NCBI RefSeq assembly: GCF_938040115.1
Contig: NZ_CALHXD010000238.1
Span: 1-5,255 of the forward strand
Reading direction: 5' to 3'
DNA length: 5,255 nucleotides
Source: an uncultured Campylobacter sp.
GTDB taxonomy: Bacteria; Campylobacterota; Campylobacteria; Campylobacterales; Campylobacteraceae
This document shows positions 1-5,179 of this stretch, one piece after another. The first letter of the stretch is position 1. Each line of letters starts with the position of its first letter. The position numbers and the translations under genes are program-made. The notes beneath the pieces are model-generated. The model was not told the DNA's origin. It worked only from the letters and a program-made list of their open reading frames with translations, and searched no databases.

Positions 1-107
1 GCGCTGATGCCGCTTGCTTCCTGGCCTCGGTGTTGCATGGCAAATAGCGCGTAGTATGCCGTTCGCGCAGCGTCTTTAGAATTTATTACTCCAACTATCG
101 CACACAT
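1..107 (-). CDS. purF: Amidophosphoribosyltransferase (PurF), N-terminal part only
   Basis: This enzyme catalyses the first committed step of purine synthesis, in the cytoplasm: glutamine plus PRPP gives phosphoribosylamine. Only the first 35 codons are in the window; the rest lies beyond the left edge. The start MCAIVGVINS places Cys2 directly after Met, which in this family is the N-terminal nucleophile of the glutaminase domain once Met is removed. The segment MQHRGQEASGIS (residues 24-35) matches the family's conserved HRGQ(D/E) block. The ATG at 107-105 is preceded by AAAAAGGA at a suitable distance (SD about 117-122). dapB lies upstream on the same strand, an order also known in C. jejuni, so the two may be co-transcribed, although 312 bases separate them. 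Identification is secure despite the short length. Confidence 0.93.
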   Translation of the reverse strand, partial: MCAIVGVINSKDAARTAYYALFAMQHRGQEASGIS

Positions 108-147
108 TTTAATTTTTCCTTTTTGAGGCTCGTCTCGCGAGCGCTTT

Positions 148-162
148 TTGCGGAGCTTGAAA
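148..162 (+). repeat. 15-base direct repeat, copy 1
   Basis: TTGCGGAGCTTGAAA here and TTGCCGAGCTTGAAA at 358-372 are the same in 14 of 15 positions and lie in the same orientation. They sit near both ends of the dapB-purF spacer. Copy 1 overlaps the outer arm of the inverted repeat by four bases. The pair may mark the ends of an inserted element or two partial copies of one dispersed repeat. Confidence 0.5.
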
Positions 163-209
163 TTTTCGCCCTGCGACAGACTACATGTCTAGTCTTGGAC
201 GAAAATTTC
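159..209. repeat. Imperfect inverted repeat upstream of purF
   Basis: The outer arms GAAATTTTCG (159-168) and CGAAAATTTC (200-209) are exact reverse complements of 10 bases. An inner pair, AGACTA (178-183) and TAGTCT (190-195), encloses a six-base loop, CATGTC. Between the arms are unpaired bulges of unequal size (169-177 and 196-199). Outside the arms TCTCGCGA recurs (133-140 and again at 229-236), and T-rich and A-rich runs face each other, so the whole structure may span about 130-240. No T-run follows on either strand as in an intrinsic terminator. The shape fits a small dispersed palindromic element or a structured leader for purF; whether it recurs in the genome cannot be seen here. Confidence 0.7.
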
Positions 210-357
210 TGCGCAACCCAAAAAATCATCTCGCGATACTTTGCCTCTCATACTAAAATTTAATTATCAAAAATTTGAACGCAAAATGATAAGGCACAGG
301 ATTTTTTCGCTTAATTAAGGCGAAATTTAATTTTTAAGCGTAGGCTAACCGTGCGGG

Positions 358-372
358 TTGCCGAGCTTGAAA
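358..372 (+). repeat. 15-base direct repeat, copy 2
   Basis: This is the partner of the 15-mer at 148-162, differing by one base (C for G at position 5). It lies 48 bases downstream of the dapB stop codon in the direction of dapB transcription. The sequence around it, TGAAAATTAAATTTCA, is itself nearly palindromic. Confidence 0.5.
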
Positions 373-419
373 ATTAAATTTCAACGCAAAGTAAGTAGAA
401 AAAGCCAAGCCGCTTATTA

Positions 420-1187
420 TCACAGCCCCAGGCAATCATCTATCCCGTACAGCCCGCTCTCTCGCCCCGCCACCCAAATAGCCGCCTTTATCGCGCCCTT
501 GGCAAAGGTCGCACGGCTAGTTGCGGTGTGGTTTAGTTCGATAAACTCGCCCTCGTTGTAAAATCCGACCGTATGCCTGCCCACGACGTCGCCGCCTCGC
601 ACTGCCAGGATCGCGATCTCGTCCTTACTGCGAGCTCCGACCATGCCGTCTCTGCCCGTTACTAAAATATCTTTTAGATTTAGTCCTCTAGCTGCCGCCA
701 CGCGTTCGCCAAGCGTTAGCGCCGTGCCGCTTGGAGCGTCTTTTTTATGTCTGTGGTGCTGCTCGACGATCTCGGCGTCAAATTCGCGCAATGCCTTTGA
801 CGCAAGCGCCGCCAAGCGGTTTAAAACCGCGACGCCAAGGCTCATATTGGTAGCGTAAAGTATCGGCATCGCCGCGCTTGCTAGCTTTAGCAGGTTCGCG
901 CCGTCCTCGCCAAGACCCGTCGTGCCGATGACTAGCGGTTTTGGGTCGGTGCGGGCGTAGTTTAGCAGGTTTATCGCGCCATCTTTGATCGTAAAGTCGA
1001 TAACGACGTCGCAGTTTGCGAAAAGCTCGTCAAATTTATCCGTGAGAACAACGCCGTCAGGCAACGCAAAGTCAAGCGACTCTATCGTATAAGCCGCGCT
1101 GAGTTTCGCGTTTGGCTCGTTTTTTAGGCACTCGATGATCATGCGTCCCATTTTGCCGCTTGCGCCGTGGATTCCTATTTTTACCAA
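420..1187 (-). CDS. dapB: 4-hydroxy-tetrahydrodipicolinate reductase (DapB)
   Basis: DapB reduces hydroxy-tetrahydrodipicolinate to tetrahydrodipicolinate with NAD(P)H, in the cytoplasm, on the route to diaminopimelate (cell wall) and lysine. The 255-residue length is normal for the family. Visible landmarks are the dinucleotide-binding loop GASGKMG (residues 8-14), VIDFT (62-66), IGTTG (87-91), YATNMSLGV (111-119), the catalytic block HHRHKKDAPSGTA (144-156; H144, H145 and K148 match the E. coli catalytic H159, H160, K163) and VRGGDVVGRHT (196-206). The start is TTG at 1187-1185: it follows AAGGA (1198-1194) by six bases and places VKIGIHGASG at the N-terminus as the family expects, and no ATG serves this role. 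The gene ends in tandem stops, TGA-TAA. It is divergent from the M16 protease and lies upstream of purF on the same strand. Confidence 0.97.
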   Translation of the reverse strand: MVKIGIHGASGKMGRMIIECLKNEPNAKLSAAYTIESLDFALPDGVVLTDKFDELFANCDVVIDFTIKDGAINLLNYARTDPKPLVIGTTGLGEDGANLLKLASAAMPILYATNMSLGVAVLNRLAALASKALREFDAEIVEQHHRHKKDAPSGTALTLGERVAAARGLNLKDILVTGRDGMVGARSKDEIAILAVRGGDVVGRHTVGFYNEGEFIELNHTATSRATFAKGAIKAAIWVAGRESGLYGIDDCLGL

Positions 1188-1193
1188 AATTTA

Positions 1194-1198
1194 TCCTT
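1194..1198 (-). promoter_or_regulatory. Ribosome binding site that fixes the TTG start of dapB
   Basis: On the minus strand AAAGGATAAATTTTG places the AAGGA core six bases before TTG (1187-1185). This spacing decides for the TTG codon; the in-frame ATT just before it (1190-1188) is the only other nearby choice and is much less likely. Confidence 0.8.
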
Positions 1199-1226
1199 TA
1201 AAATTTGGGCTAAATTTAGCATAAAT

Positions 1227-1232
1227 TTTATA
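1227..1232 (-). promoter_or_regulatory. Possible -10 box of dapB
   Basis: TATAAA on the minus strand lies about 40 bases upstream of the TTG start in an A/T-rich stretch. No clear -35 box is visible, which is usual for Campylobacter sigma-70 promoters but leaves the call weak, since A/T-rich leaders give many such matches. Confidence 0.3.
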
Positions 1233-1297
1233 AAAAATAAATTTAGCACGGCCGCCTATTTCGCCGCGCGTGGGCAAAAATATTAAAAATCGCGCTA

Positions 1298-1303
1298 TAT
1301 AAT
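1298..1303 (+). promoter_or_regulatory. -10 box of the M16 protease gene
   Basis: GCTATATAAT contains a perfect TATAAT, 26 bases before the ATG at 1330. The upstream run (1275-1290) is A/T-rich with no standard -35 box, as is typical of Campylobacter housekeeping promoters. The transcript would start near 1310, giving a leader of about 20 bases that carries the AAAGGA ribosome binding site (1319-1324). Confidence 0.65.
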
Positions 1304-1329
1304 CGGCTTTTTAAATTTAAAGGACGACG

Positions 1330-4173
1330 ATGAGGAAAATTTTATTTTTATTTCTGGCCGTTTTTTCGGCGAGCGTTTTAGCTAAACAAGCGCCGGTCGC
1401 ACAGGCGGCCAAAACACGGCAGATGGACGCAAATTTGAGTGCGTTAAATTTGACGGCGAAAGATAAAAACGCGCAAAAGCTAAATTTGACCCAGGATCCA
1501 GCTATCATTAGCGGCGAGCTAGCAAACGGGCTAAAATACTACGTCAAGGAAAATAAGCAGCCCGCAAATTCGGCCTATTTTTATCTAGTCGTAAACATCG
1601 GCTCGACCGACGAGCGCGAAAATGAGCTGGGGCTGGCGCACTTTACCGAGCATATGGCGTTTAACGGCAGCCGCGAGTTTAGCAAAAACGAGCTGGTGAA
1701 AAAGCTAGAGAGCCTCGGAGTGGCCTTTGGCGCGGATCTAAACGCGCAGACTAGCTACGATCAGACGGCCTATCTGCTAGAAATCCACGTAAACGAGCAA
1801 AATTTAAAGGATGTTTTCCGCGTTTTTCGCGACTGGATCGACGGCGTGAGCTTTGACGCGGCCGAGCTGGATAAGGAGCGGGGCATCATCATCGAGGAGG
1901 AGCGCGCTAGAAACACGCCCGCATATAGATTTTACATCAAAAACCGCGTGCCAGAGCTATACGGCGATAGCATCTACGCCAAAAGGTCGCCCATCGGCGA
2001 TATGAATATCGTAAAAAACGTCGACGTAGCGACCATAAAGGGCTTTTACGATAGGACGTATCAGCCTAGATTTATGAAATTTATCGCGGTCGGAGACTTT
2101 GATAAAAAGCGTATCGAGGAGATGATAAAGCAAAGCTTTGGCCCCGCTAAAAACACGAACGACTACGCGAGCCCCGATAAAACTATTCCTATAAAAAGCG
2201 GCTTTAGCGTAAACAACTACGACTCGGCCGAGATCGGGCTAAACTCGCTAAATTTGATCTTTACGCAAAAGTACAAATTTGACGGCGAGATCCAAAGGCT
2301 CAAGCAAAATTTGCTAGCAAACTACATCTCAGACCTGGTCGCGATGATATACGAGCAGCGAAATTTGGCTCTGCGCGGGAGATTTTACTCGCCGATCATC
2401 GAGGATCAAAACGTGCTTTATGCCTTTGAGATAAACGCCGTGGATGATGATTTTGGCGGCGCGCTTAGCGATCTGGCGGGCGTTTTAAAGGGCGTGGAGA
2501 AATTTGGCTTTAGCAAGGCAGACTTTGAGAGCGCGAAAAAAGATTTTATAAACTCGGCTAAAAATGCCTATTTGCAAGCGGGTAACAAGCGCTCGAGCGC
2601 GGTCGCGGCAAATATCGAGGAGACGACGAGGATCGGCGGCGTGCTGCTTGGCGACAAGGACTTGCGCGACGTTACTTTGGCGCTGCTTGAGGACATTAGC
2701 CTTGATGACGTAAATGCCGAATTTAGGCGGATACTGGGCATCGACGCAAAAACTTTAAACGTAATTAGCGCCAAAGGGGCGAAGCTAAGCGAGGCTAAAT
2801 TTGATCAAATTTGGGCGGAGGCAAAGCCCTATGATACACTGGCCGCAAAGCAGGTAAAGAGCGAGCTTTTCGACTACGGCGCGCTAAAACCTAAAAATTT
2901 CGTCTCGAAAAAACATAACGAGAAGCTTGATTTTTATCTTTACGAGCTGCCAAACGGCGCGCGCGTCGCATTTAAGGAGGTAAAAACCAAAAAAGACGTC
3001 GTCTGGCTAAGCGCGGTTAGTCGCGGCGGCACGTCAAATTTGGCCAAACCAAAGCAGGGCGCGCTAGCCGTAGAGGTCTCAAACGAGAGCGGGGCGGGGG
3101 AGTTTAGCAACTACGACCTGGCTAAAATCCTAAGCGGCAAGCAGCTAAGCTATAGCAAATTTATCGATCAGCTCTCGCAAGGATATAGCGCAAGCTCGGC
3201 TAGCGCGGACTTTGAGTGGCTTTTGCGTGCGCTGTTTTTGGAGTTTAGCGAGCCTAGATTTGACGAAAACGCGCTAAAAAAGACAAAAATCAACGAGCTT
3301 GAAAAGCTGGAAAAAACCAAAAATCTGCCCGAGCGCAAATTTCACGACGAATTTGCGAGATTTTTTTACGAAAACAACCCTCGAACGAACCCACTCGAGG
3401 CCACGGACATAAACGAGCTGCAGATGGAGGACGTAAAAAAGATAGTGAAGGATAAATTTACCAACGCGGCTTCGTATGATTTTATCGTGGTCGGCGATCT
3501 AAATTTGACCGCAGCCGAGCCGCTTTTGCAAAAATATCTGGCAAATTTACCGTCGCGCGCACAGCGTGAAGACTTCGTAGATGACGGCGTGAGGACGATT
3601 TCTGGCGAGCGGGAGTTTAAGCGAAGCTACCAAACCACGCAGCGAAGCGACGCCGCGATGATAATGAAAAACGAAAACGTGAAGTATTCGCGCCCAGAGT
3701 TACTGCGCGTAAACGCCCTATCTGCGGTGCTTTCGATGATGCTGCGCGAGGACGTGCGCGAGGACCGCGGGCAGGTCTACGGCCTGGGCGTGCATATGAA
3801 TCTCGCAAAATATCCGTACGAAAGCTTCACCGCGCATTTTGGCTTTACGGCGGCGCCTGATAACGTAAACGCCGTGCTGGGCGAGATAAAATCAAACGTC
3901 GCCGAGCTAAAAGGCGGCGCGGACGTCAAACGCTATCTGCAAAATTTCAAAAAATCAGCCCTCGTAAAAATGCGCCAATCCTACGTTCAGGGCGAGTTTT
4001 GGACGCGCGCGCTCATGCGCGAGCTGGTTTTTGGCGATGAGATTTTAAGCCTTGATGAGTACGAAAACGCGGTAAATGCGCTCACCGAGCAGGACGTGAA
4101 AGACGCGGCGAAGCTCTATCTGGATGAGAAAAACGTCGTGATAAGCGTAAATAATCCTGCCGCGGCGAAGTAA
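1330..4173 (+). CDS. Exported M16 family zinc protease, PqqL/FusC-like
   Basis: This is a two-half M16 (pitrilysin/insulinase) metalloprotease of 947 residues, close to E. coli PqqL (about 930). Residues 1-18 form a Sec signal peptide (MRK, a hydrophobic core LFLFLAVFSASV, then VLA before KQ), so the protein is likely periplasmic. The inverted zinc motif H104-F-T-E107-H108 is followed by MAFNGS, as in PqqL. The third zinc ligand is probably E190 in ERGIIIEE (183-190). The second half (from about residue 530, FYLYELPNGARVAF) has no HxxEH. It keeps a block LREDVREDRGQVYGLGV (805-821), resembling the substrate-contacting Arg/Tyr region that M16 enzymes carry in this half. The ATG follows AAAGGA by five bases. 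The gene stands alone, divergent from dapB, with no TonB receptor or pqq genes in view. Known relatives degrade imported peptides or ferredoxin; the substrate here is unknown. Confidence 0.93.
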   Translation: MRKILFLFLAVFSASVLAKQAPVAQAAKTRQMDANLSALNLTAKDKNAQKLNLTQDPAIISGELANGLKYYVKENKQPANSAYFYLVVNIGSTDERENELGLAHFTEHMAFNGSREFSKNELVKKLESLGVAFGADLNAQTSYDQTAYLLEIHVNEQNLKDVFRVFRDWIDGVSFDAAELDKERGIIIEEERARNTPAYRFYIKNRVPELYGDSIYAKRSPIGDMNIVKNVDVATIKGFYDRTYQPRFMKFIAVGDFDKKRIEEMIKQSFGPAKNTNDYASPDKTIPIKSGFSVNNYDSAEIGLNSLNLIFTQKYKFDGEIQRLKQNLLANYISDLVAMIYEQRNLALRGRFYSPIIEDQNVLYAFEINAVDDDFGGALSDLAGVLKGVEKFGFSKADFESAKKDFINSAKNAYLQAGNKRSSAVAANIEETTRIGGVLLGDKDLRDVTLALLEDISLDDVNAEFRRILGIDAKTLNVISAKGAKLSEAKFDQIWAEAKPYDTLAAKQVKSELFDYGALKPKNFVSKKHNEKLDFYLYELPNGARVAFKEVKTKKDVVWLSAVSRGGTSNLAKPKQGALAVEVSNESGAGEFSNYDLAKILSGKQLSYSKFIDQLSQGYSASSASADFEWLLRALFLEFSEPRFDENALKKTKINELEKLEKTKNLPERKFHDEFARFFYENNPRTNPLEATDINELQMEDVKKIVKDKFTNAASYDFIVVGDLNLTAAEPLLQKYLANLPSRAQREDFVDDGVRTISGEREFKRSYQTTQRSDAAMIMKNENVKYSRPELLRVNALSAVLSMMLREDVREDRGQVYGLGVHMNLAKYPYESFTAHFGFTAAPDNVNAVLGEIKSNVAELKGGADVKRYLQNFKKSALVKMRQSYVQGEFWTRALMRELVFGDEILSLDEYENAVNALTEQDVKDAAKLYLDEKNVVISVNNPAAAK

Positions 4174-4184
4174 ATTTGAGCCTC

Positions 4185-4207
4185 GGCGGCAAATTTGATT
4201 TGCTGCC
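4185..4207 (+). terminator. Hairpin after the M16 protease gene
   Basis: GGCGGCAAAT (4185-4194) and ATTTGCTGCC (4198-4207) form a 10-bp stem with one G-T wobble and a three-base TTG loop, starting 12 bases after the stop codon. No T-run follows (CGGGCGACG), so it is not a textbook intrinsic terminator, but its position and strength suggest a 3'-end or transcript-stabilising role. Confidence 0.5.
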
Positions 4208-4220
4208 CGGGCGACGAGTA

Positions 4221-4270
4221 AAATTTGGCTTTAGGTTCGACTGGGAGCTGTTAAATTTGAAGCCAAATTT
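4221..4270. repeat. 11-bp inverted repeat in the convergent spacer
   Basis: AAATTTGGCTT (4221-4231) and AAGCCAAATTT (4260-4270) are perfect reverse complements separated by 28 bases. Both arms contain the AAATTTG-type word that is very frequent in this window, so part of the match may reflect that bias rather than function. Confidence 0.55.
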
Positions 4271-4332
4271 GCCTCTCGCCAAACGAAATTTGAGTTAAAC
4301 TCGCTCAAATTTAACTCAAATTCCCCTGACAT
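4231..4332 (-). CDS. Small 33-residue reading frame with strong ribosome binding site
   Basis: On the minus strand AAAAGGAGATAAAATG gives a near-ideal Shine-Dalgarno sequence (AAAGGAG, 4344-4338) five bases before an ATG at 4332-4330. It lies directly behind the TAG stop (4350-4348) of the A/T-rich frame upstream. The product, starting MSGEFELNLSEFNSN and ending in TAPSRT, is Asn- and Leu-rich and has no recognisable domain, signal or membrane segment. The codons are largely made of AAATTTG-type words that also fill the non-coding spacer, and the frame overlaps the hairpin at 4287-4322. It may be a true small gene, or the surviving start of a lost gene whose body has been replaced by spacer sequence. 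I do not recognise it. Confidence 0.35.
   Translation of the reverse strand: MSGEFELNLSEFNSNFVWREANLASNLTAPSRT
4287..4322. terminator. 13-bp perfect hairpin between convergent transcription units
   Basis: AATTTGAGTTAAA (4287-4299) and TTTAACTCAAATT (4310-4322) are perfect reverse complements around a 10-base loop (4300-4309). It lies between the rightward M16 protease and the leftward ankyrin locus, where a two-way terminator is expected. The arms are A/T-rich and no proper T-run follows, so termination is inferred from position and symmetry. It lies inside the small minus-strand frame, which argues against both being functional. Confidence 0.5.
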
Positions 4333-4347
4333 TTTATCTCCTTTTAT

Positions 4348-4626
4348 CTATTTGCTTTGTAAATTTGAGTTTGAGTCTGATTTGCTTCTATTGCTATCTA
4401 TGTAAATTACCTTGGCTGGGTCGTTTTCAAAACTACTTGTAAAACTTGATATAGAACTCATTTTTTTATTATCATTTGCCCAGTCGATAAATTCTCTAAT
4501 TGTAAAAGTAGAATTTTCGTCTGGACAATGTTTTTCATAATGATTAATTCTTAGTTTTTTCCTAAAGTTAAAAAATACGGGATTTACTTTTGTAGGAGTT
4601 TCGCCTTGACTTATTGTAATTTCATC
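4348..4626 (-). pseudogene. A/T-rich orphan reading frame, probably a 3' gene fragment
   Basis: This 92-codon open frame, starting DEITISQGET and ending in TAG at 4350-4348, has no start codon and ribosome binding site of its own at its left end. It can be read back to a TTG at 4671, but that part is the ankyrin gene in the wrong phase. Bases 4381-4620 are about 29 % GC against about 47 % in 4621-4860. The product is hydrophilic, with basic FRKKLRINHYEKH, acidic and Ser-rich stretches, and a polar tail of SNRSKSDSNSN type; I recognise no domain. Skipping one base (T4627) would fuse it to the ankyrin frame as VQW-DEITIS and give a 265-residue protein. It is therefore either the frameshifted C-terminus of the ankyrin gene or the 3' end of a foreign gene joined by recombination; the composition jump favours the second. 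Confidence 0.5.
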
Positions 4627-5146
4627 ACCACTGCACCGCCTTGACCTCCTCAAATTTAACCCCGCTATCAAGTAGCAGCTTAGCGGTCTTTGTGGAGTTG
4701 TTTTCTATGGCGTAGGCTAGGGGCGAGAGTTTGTAGTTATCTTGCGCATGAGCGTTTGCGCCCATATCTATAAGTCTTTTTGCCGTGACTTCGTCGTCGT
4801 AAAAGCTAGCGTACATCAAAGGAGTAACGCCGTCTATTAGTGGAGAGTCTATGCTAATGTTATTATCTTGCATAAATTTTAAAATTTGATCCGTTTGCTT
4901 TGATTTTAAAAGTTTGCGGAAATTTTCAGCAAATGCGTCGTCCTTTATCTGCTTATCTATATCCCAGTATCTAAAACCAAAATCGTCTATCTCCTCTTGC
5001 GTTACGTATTTGCTTAGCTCGGAACCGGGGATTATCTTGGTATCGGCGGTAACGACGAAACGGGTGGGGCCGGATAGTTTTTCGTAAATAAAATTTACGA
5101 AAACGACAAGGAAAAGAGCGGCGAGGCTAAGTGCGAGTTTGTTTAA
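4625..5146 (-). CDS. Membrane-anchored ankyrin-repeat protein, start codon missing and 3' end probably truncated
   Basis: The frame is open from 5155 to tandem TGA stops at 4627-4622. I place the start at the TTA of 5146-5144, because AAGGG (5157-5153) ends six bases before it and because coding quality begins there (then NKLALSLAALFLVVFVNFIY). This N-terminus is one hydrophobic helix (about residues 4-20), a signal anchor or uncleaved signal peptide, with the rest likely periplasmic. Two ankyrin repeats follow: DGVTPLMYASFYDDE... (about 105-136) and NYKLSPLAYAIENNS... (about 137-168). The product is 173 residues. No ATG, GTG or TTG occurs in frame until ATG at 4873, which would leave only 82 residues and lose the anchor. 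Ankyrin repeats bind other proteins; the partner is unknown. C. jejuni has ankyrin proteins annotated as possibly periplasmic. The gene may be broken at both ends. Confidence 0.7.
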   Translation of the reverse strand, partial: LNKLALSLAALFLVVFVNFIYEKLSGPTRFVVTADTKIIPGSELSKYVTQEEIDDFGFRYWDIDKQIKDDAFAENFRKLLKSKQTDQILKFMQDNNISIDSPLIDGVTPLMYASFYDDEVTAKRLIDMGANAHAQDNYKLSPLAYAIENNSTKTAKLLLDSGVKFEEVKAVQW

Positions 5147-5152
5147 ATTTAT

Positions 5153-5157
5153 CCCTT
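5153..5157 (-). promoter_or_regulatory. Ribosome binding site of the ankyrin gene, pointing at TTA
   Basis: TTAAGGGATAAATTTAAAC on the minus strand carries the Shine-Dalgarno core AAGGG. Six bases later lies TTA (5146-5144) rather than a usable start codon; one base change would make it TTG, the start codon dapB uses in a very similar leader. Confidence 0.55.
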
Positions 5158-5173
5158 AAGTCAAATTTGCGAA

Positions 5174-5179
5174 ATATTA
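5174..5179 (-). promoter_or_regulatory. Possible -10 box of the ankyrin gene
   Basis: GGCTAATATT on the minus strand contains TAATAT, a fair match to the Campylobacter -10 box preceded by GC. A transcript would start near 5167, leaving a leader of about 20 bases that holds the AAGGG ribosome binding site. No -35 box is clear. The remaining bases to the right edge (5180-5255) show no gene on either strand. Confidence 0.45.

Larger units (their letters stand above)
108..419. other. dapB-purF spacer without a convincing gene
   Basis: This 312-base stretch holds the ribosome binding site of purF, a long imperfect inverted repeat (159-209) and two near-identical 15-mers (148-162 and 358-372). Read leftward, a 20-codon frame (ATG at 251-249, starting MRGKVSRDDF) ends in TAG at 191-189 within the inverted repeat. 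It is in the same phase as purF, and the codons between TAG and the purF ATG are open. It has no Shine-Dalgarno sequence, so I do not call it a gene. A further small inverted repeat is CGCTTAA (308-314) with TTAAGCG (334-340). Just after dapB, the leftward strand has a 4-bp hairpin (402-415) followed by five T, too weak to call a terminator. GATAAT at 263-268 (minus) is a weak -10 candidate for purF. Confidence 0.6.

Noticed and set aside
402..415. Intrinsic terminator after dapB
   Set aside because: Only a 4-bp stem with five T; too weak to call, so read-through into purF remains possible.
358..561. Plus-strand 67-codon open frame
   Set aside because: Mostly opposite the 3' end of dapB in a shadow frame; no ribosome binding site and no protein-like pattern.
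643..858. Plus-strand 71-codon open frame
   Set aside because: Lies wholly opposite dapB, whose catalytic motifs are clear on the minus strand.
3617..3808. Minus-strand 63-codon Arg/Ala/Pro-rich open frame
   Set aside because: Antisense shadow of the M16 protease in a GC-rich stretch; low-complexity product typical of such shadows.
4082..4282. Minus-strand 66-codon open frame
   Set aside because: Covers the end of the M16 gene and the spacer repeats; no ribosome binding site comparable to that of the 33-codon frame at 4332, and a low-complexity Arg/Ser/Pro-rich product.
4174..4332. CRISPR-like or tandem repeat array
   Set aside because: The recurring AAATTTG words are not evenly spaced and have no longer shared repeat unit.
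4625..4632. Programmed +1 frameshift at UGG UGA
   Set aside because: No slippery CUU codon or upstream Shine-Dalgarno-like stimulator as in prfB, and the composition jump is better explained by a mutation or junction.
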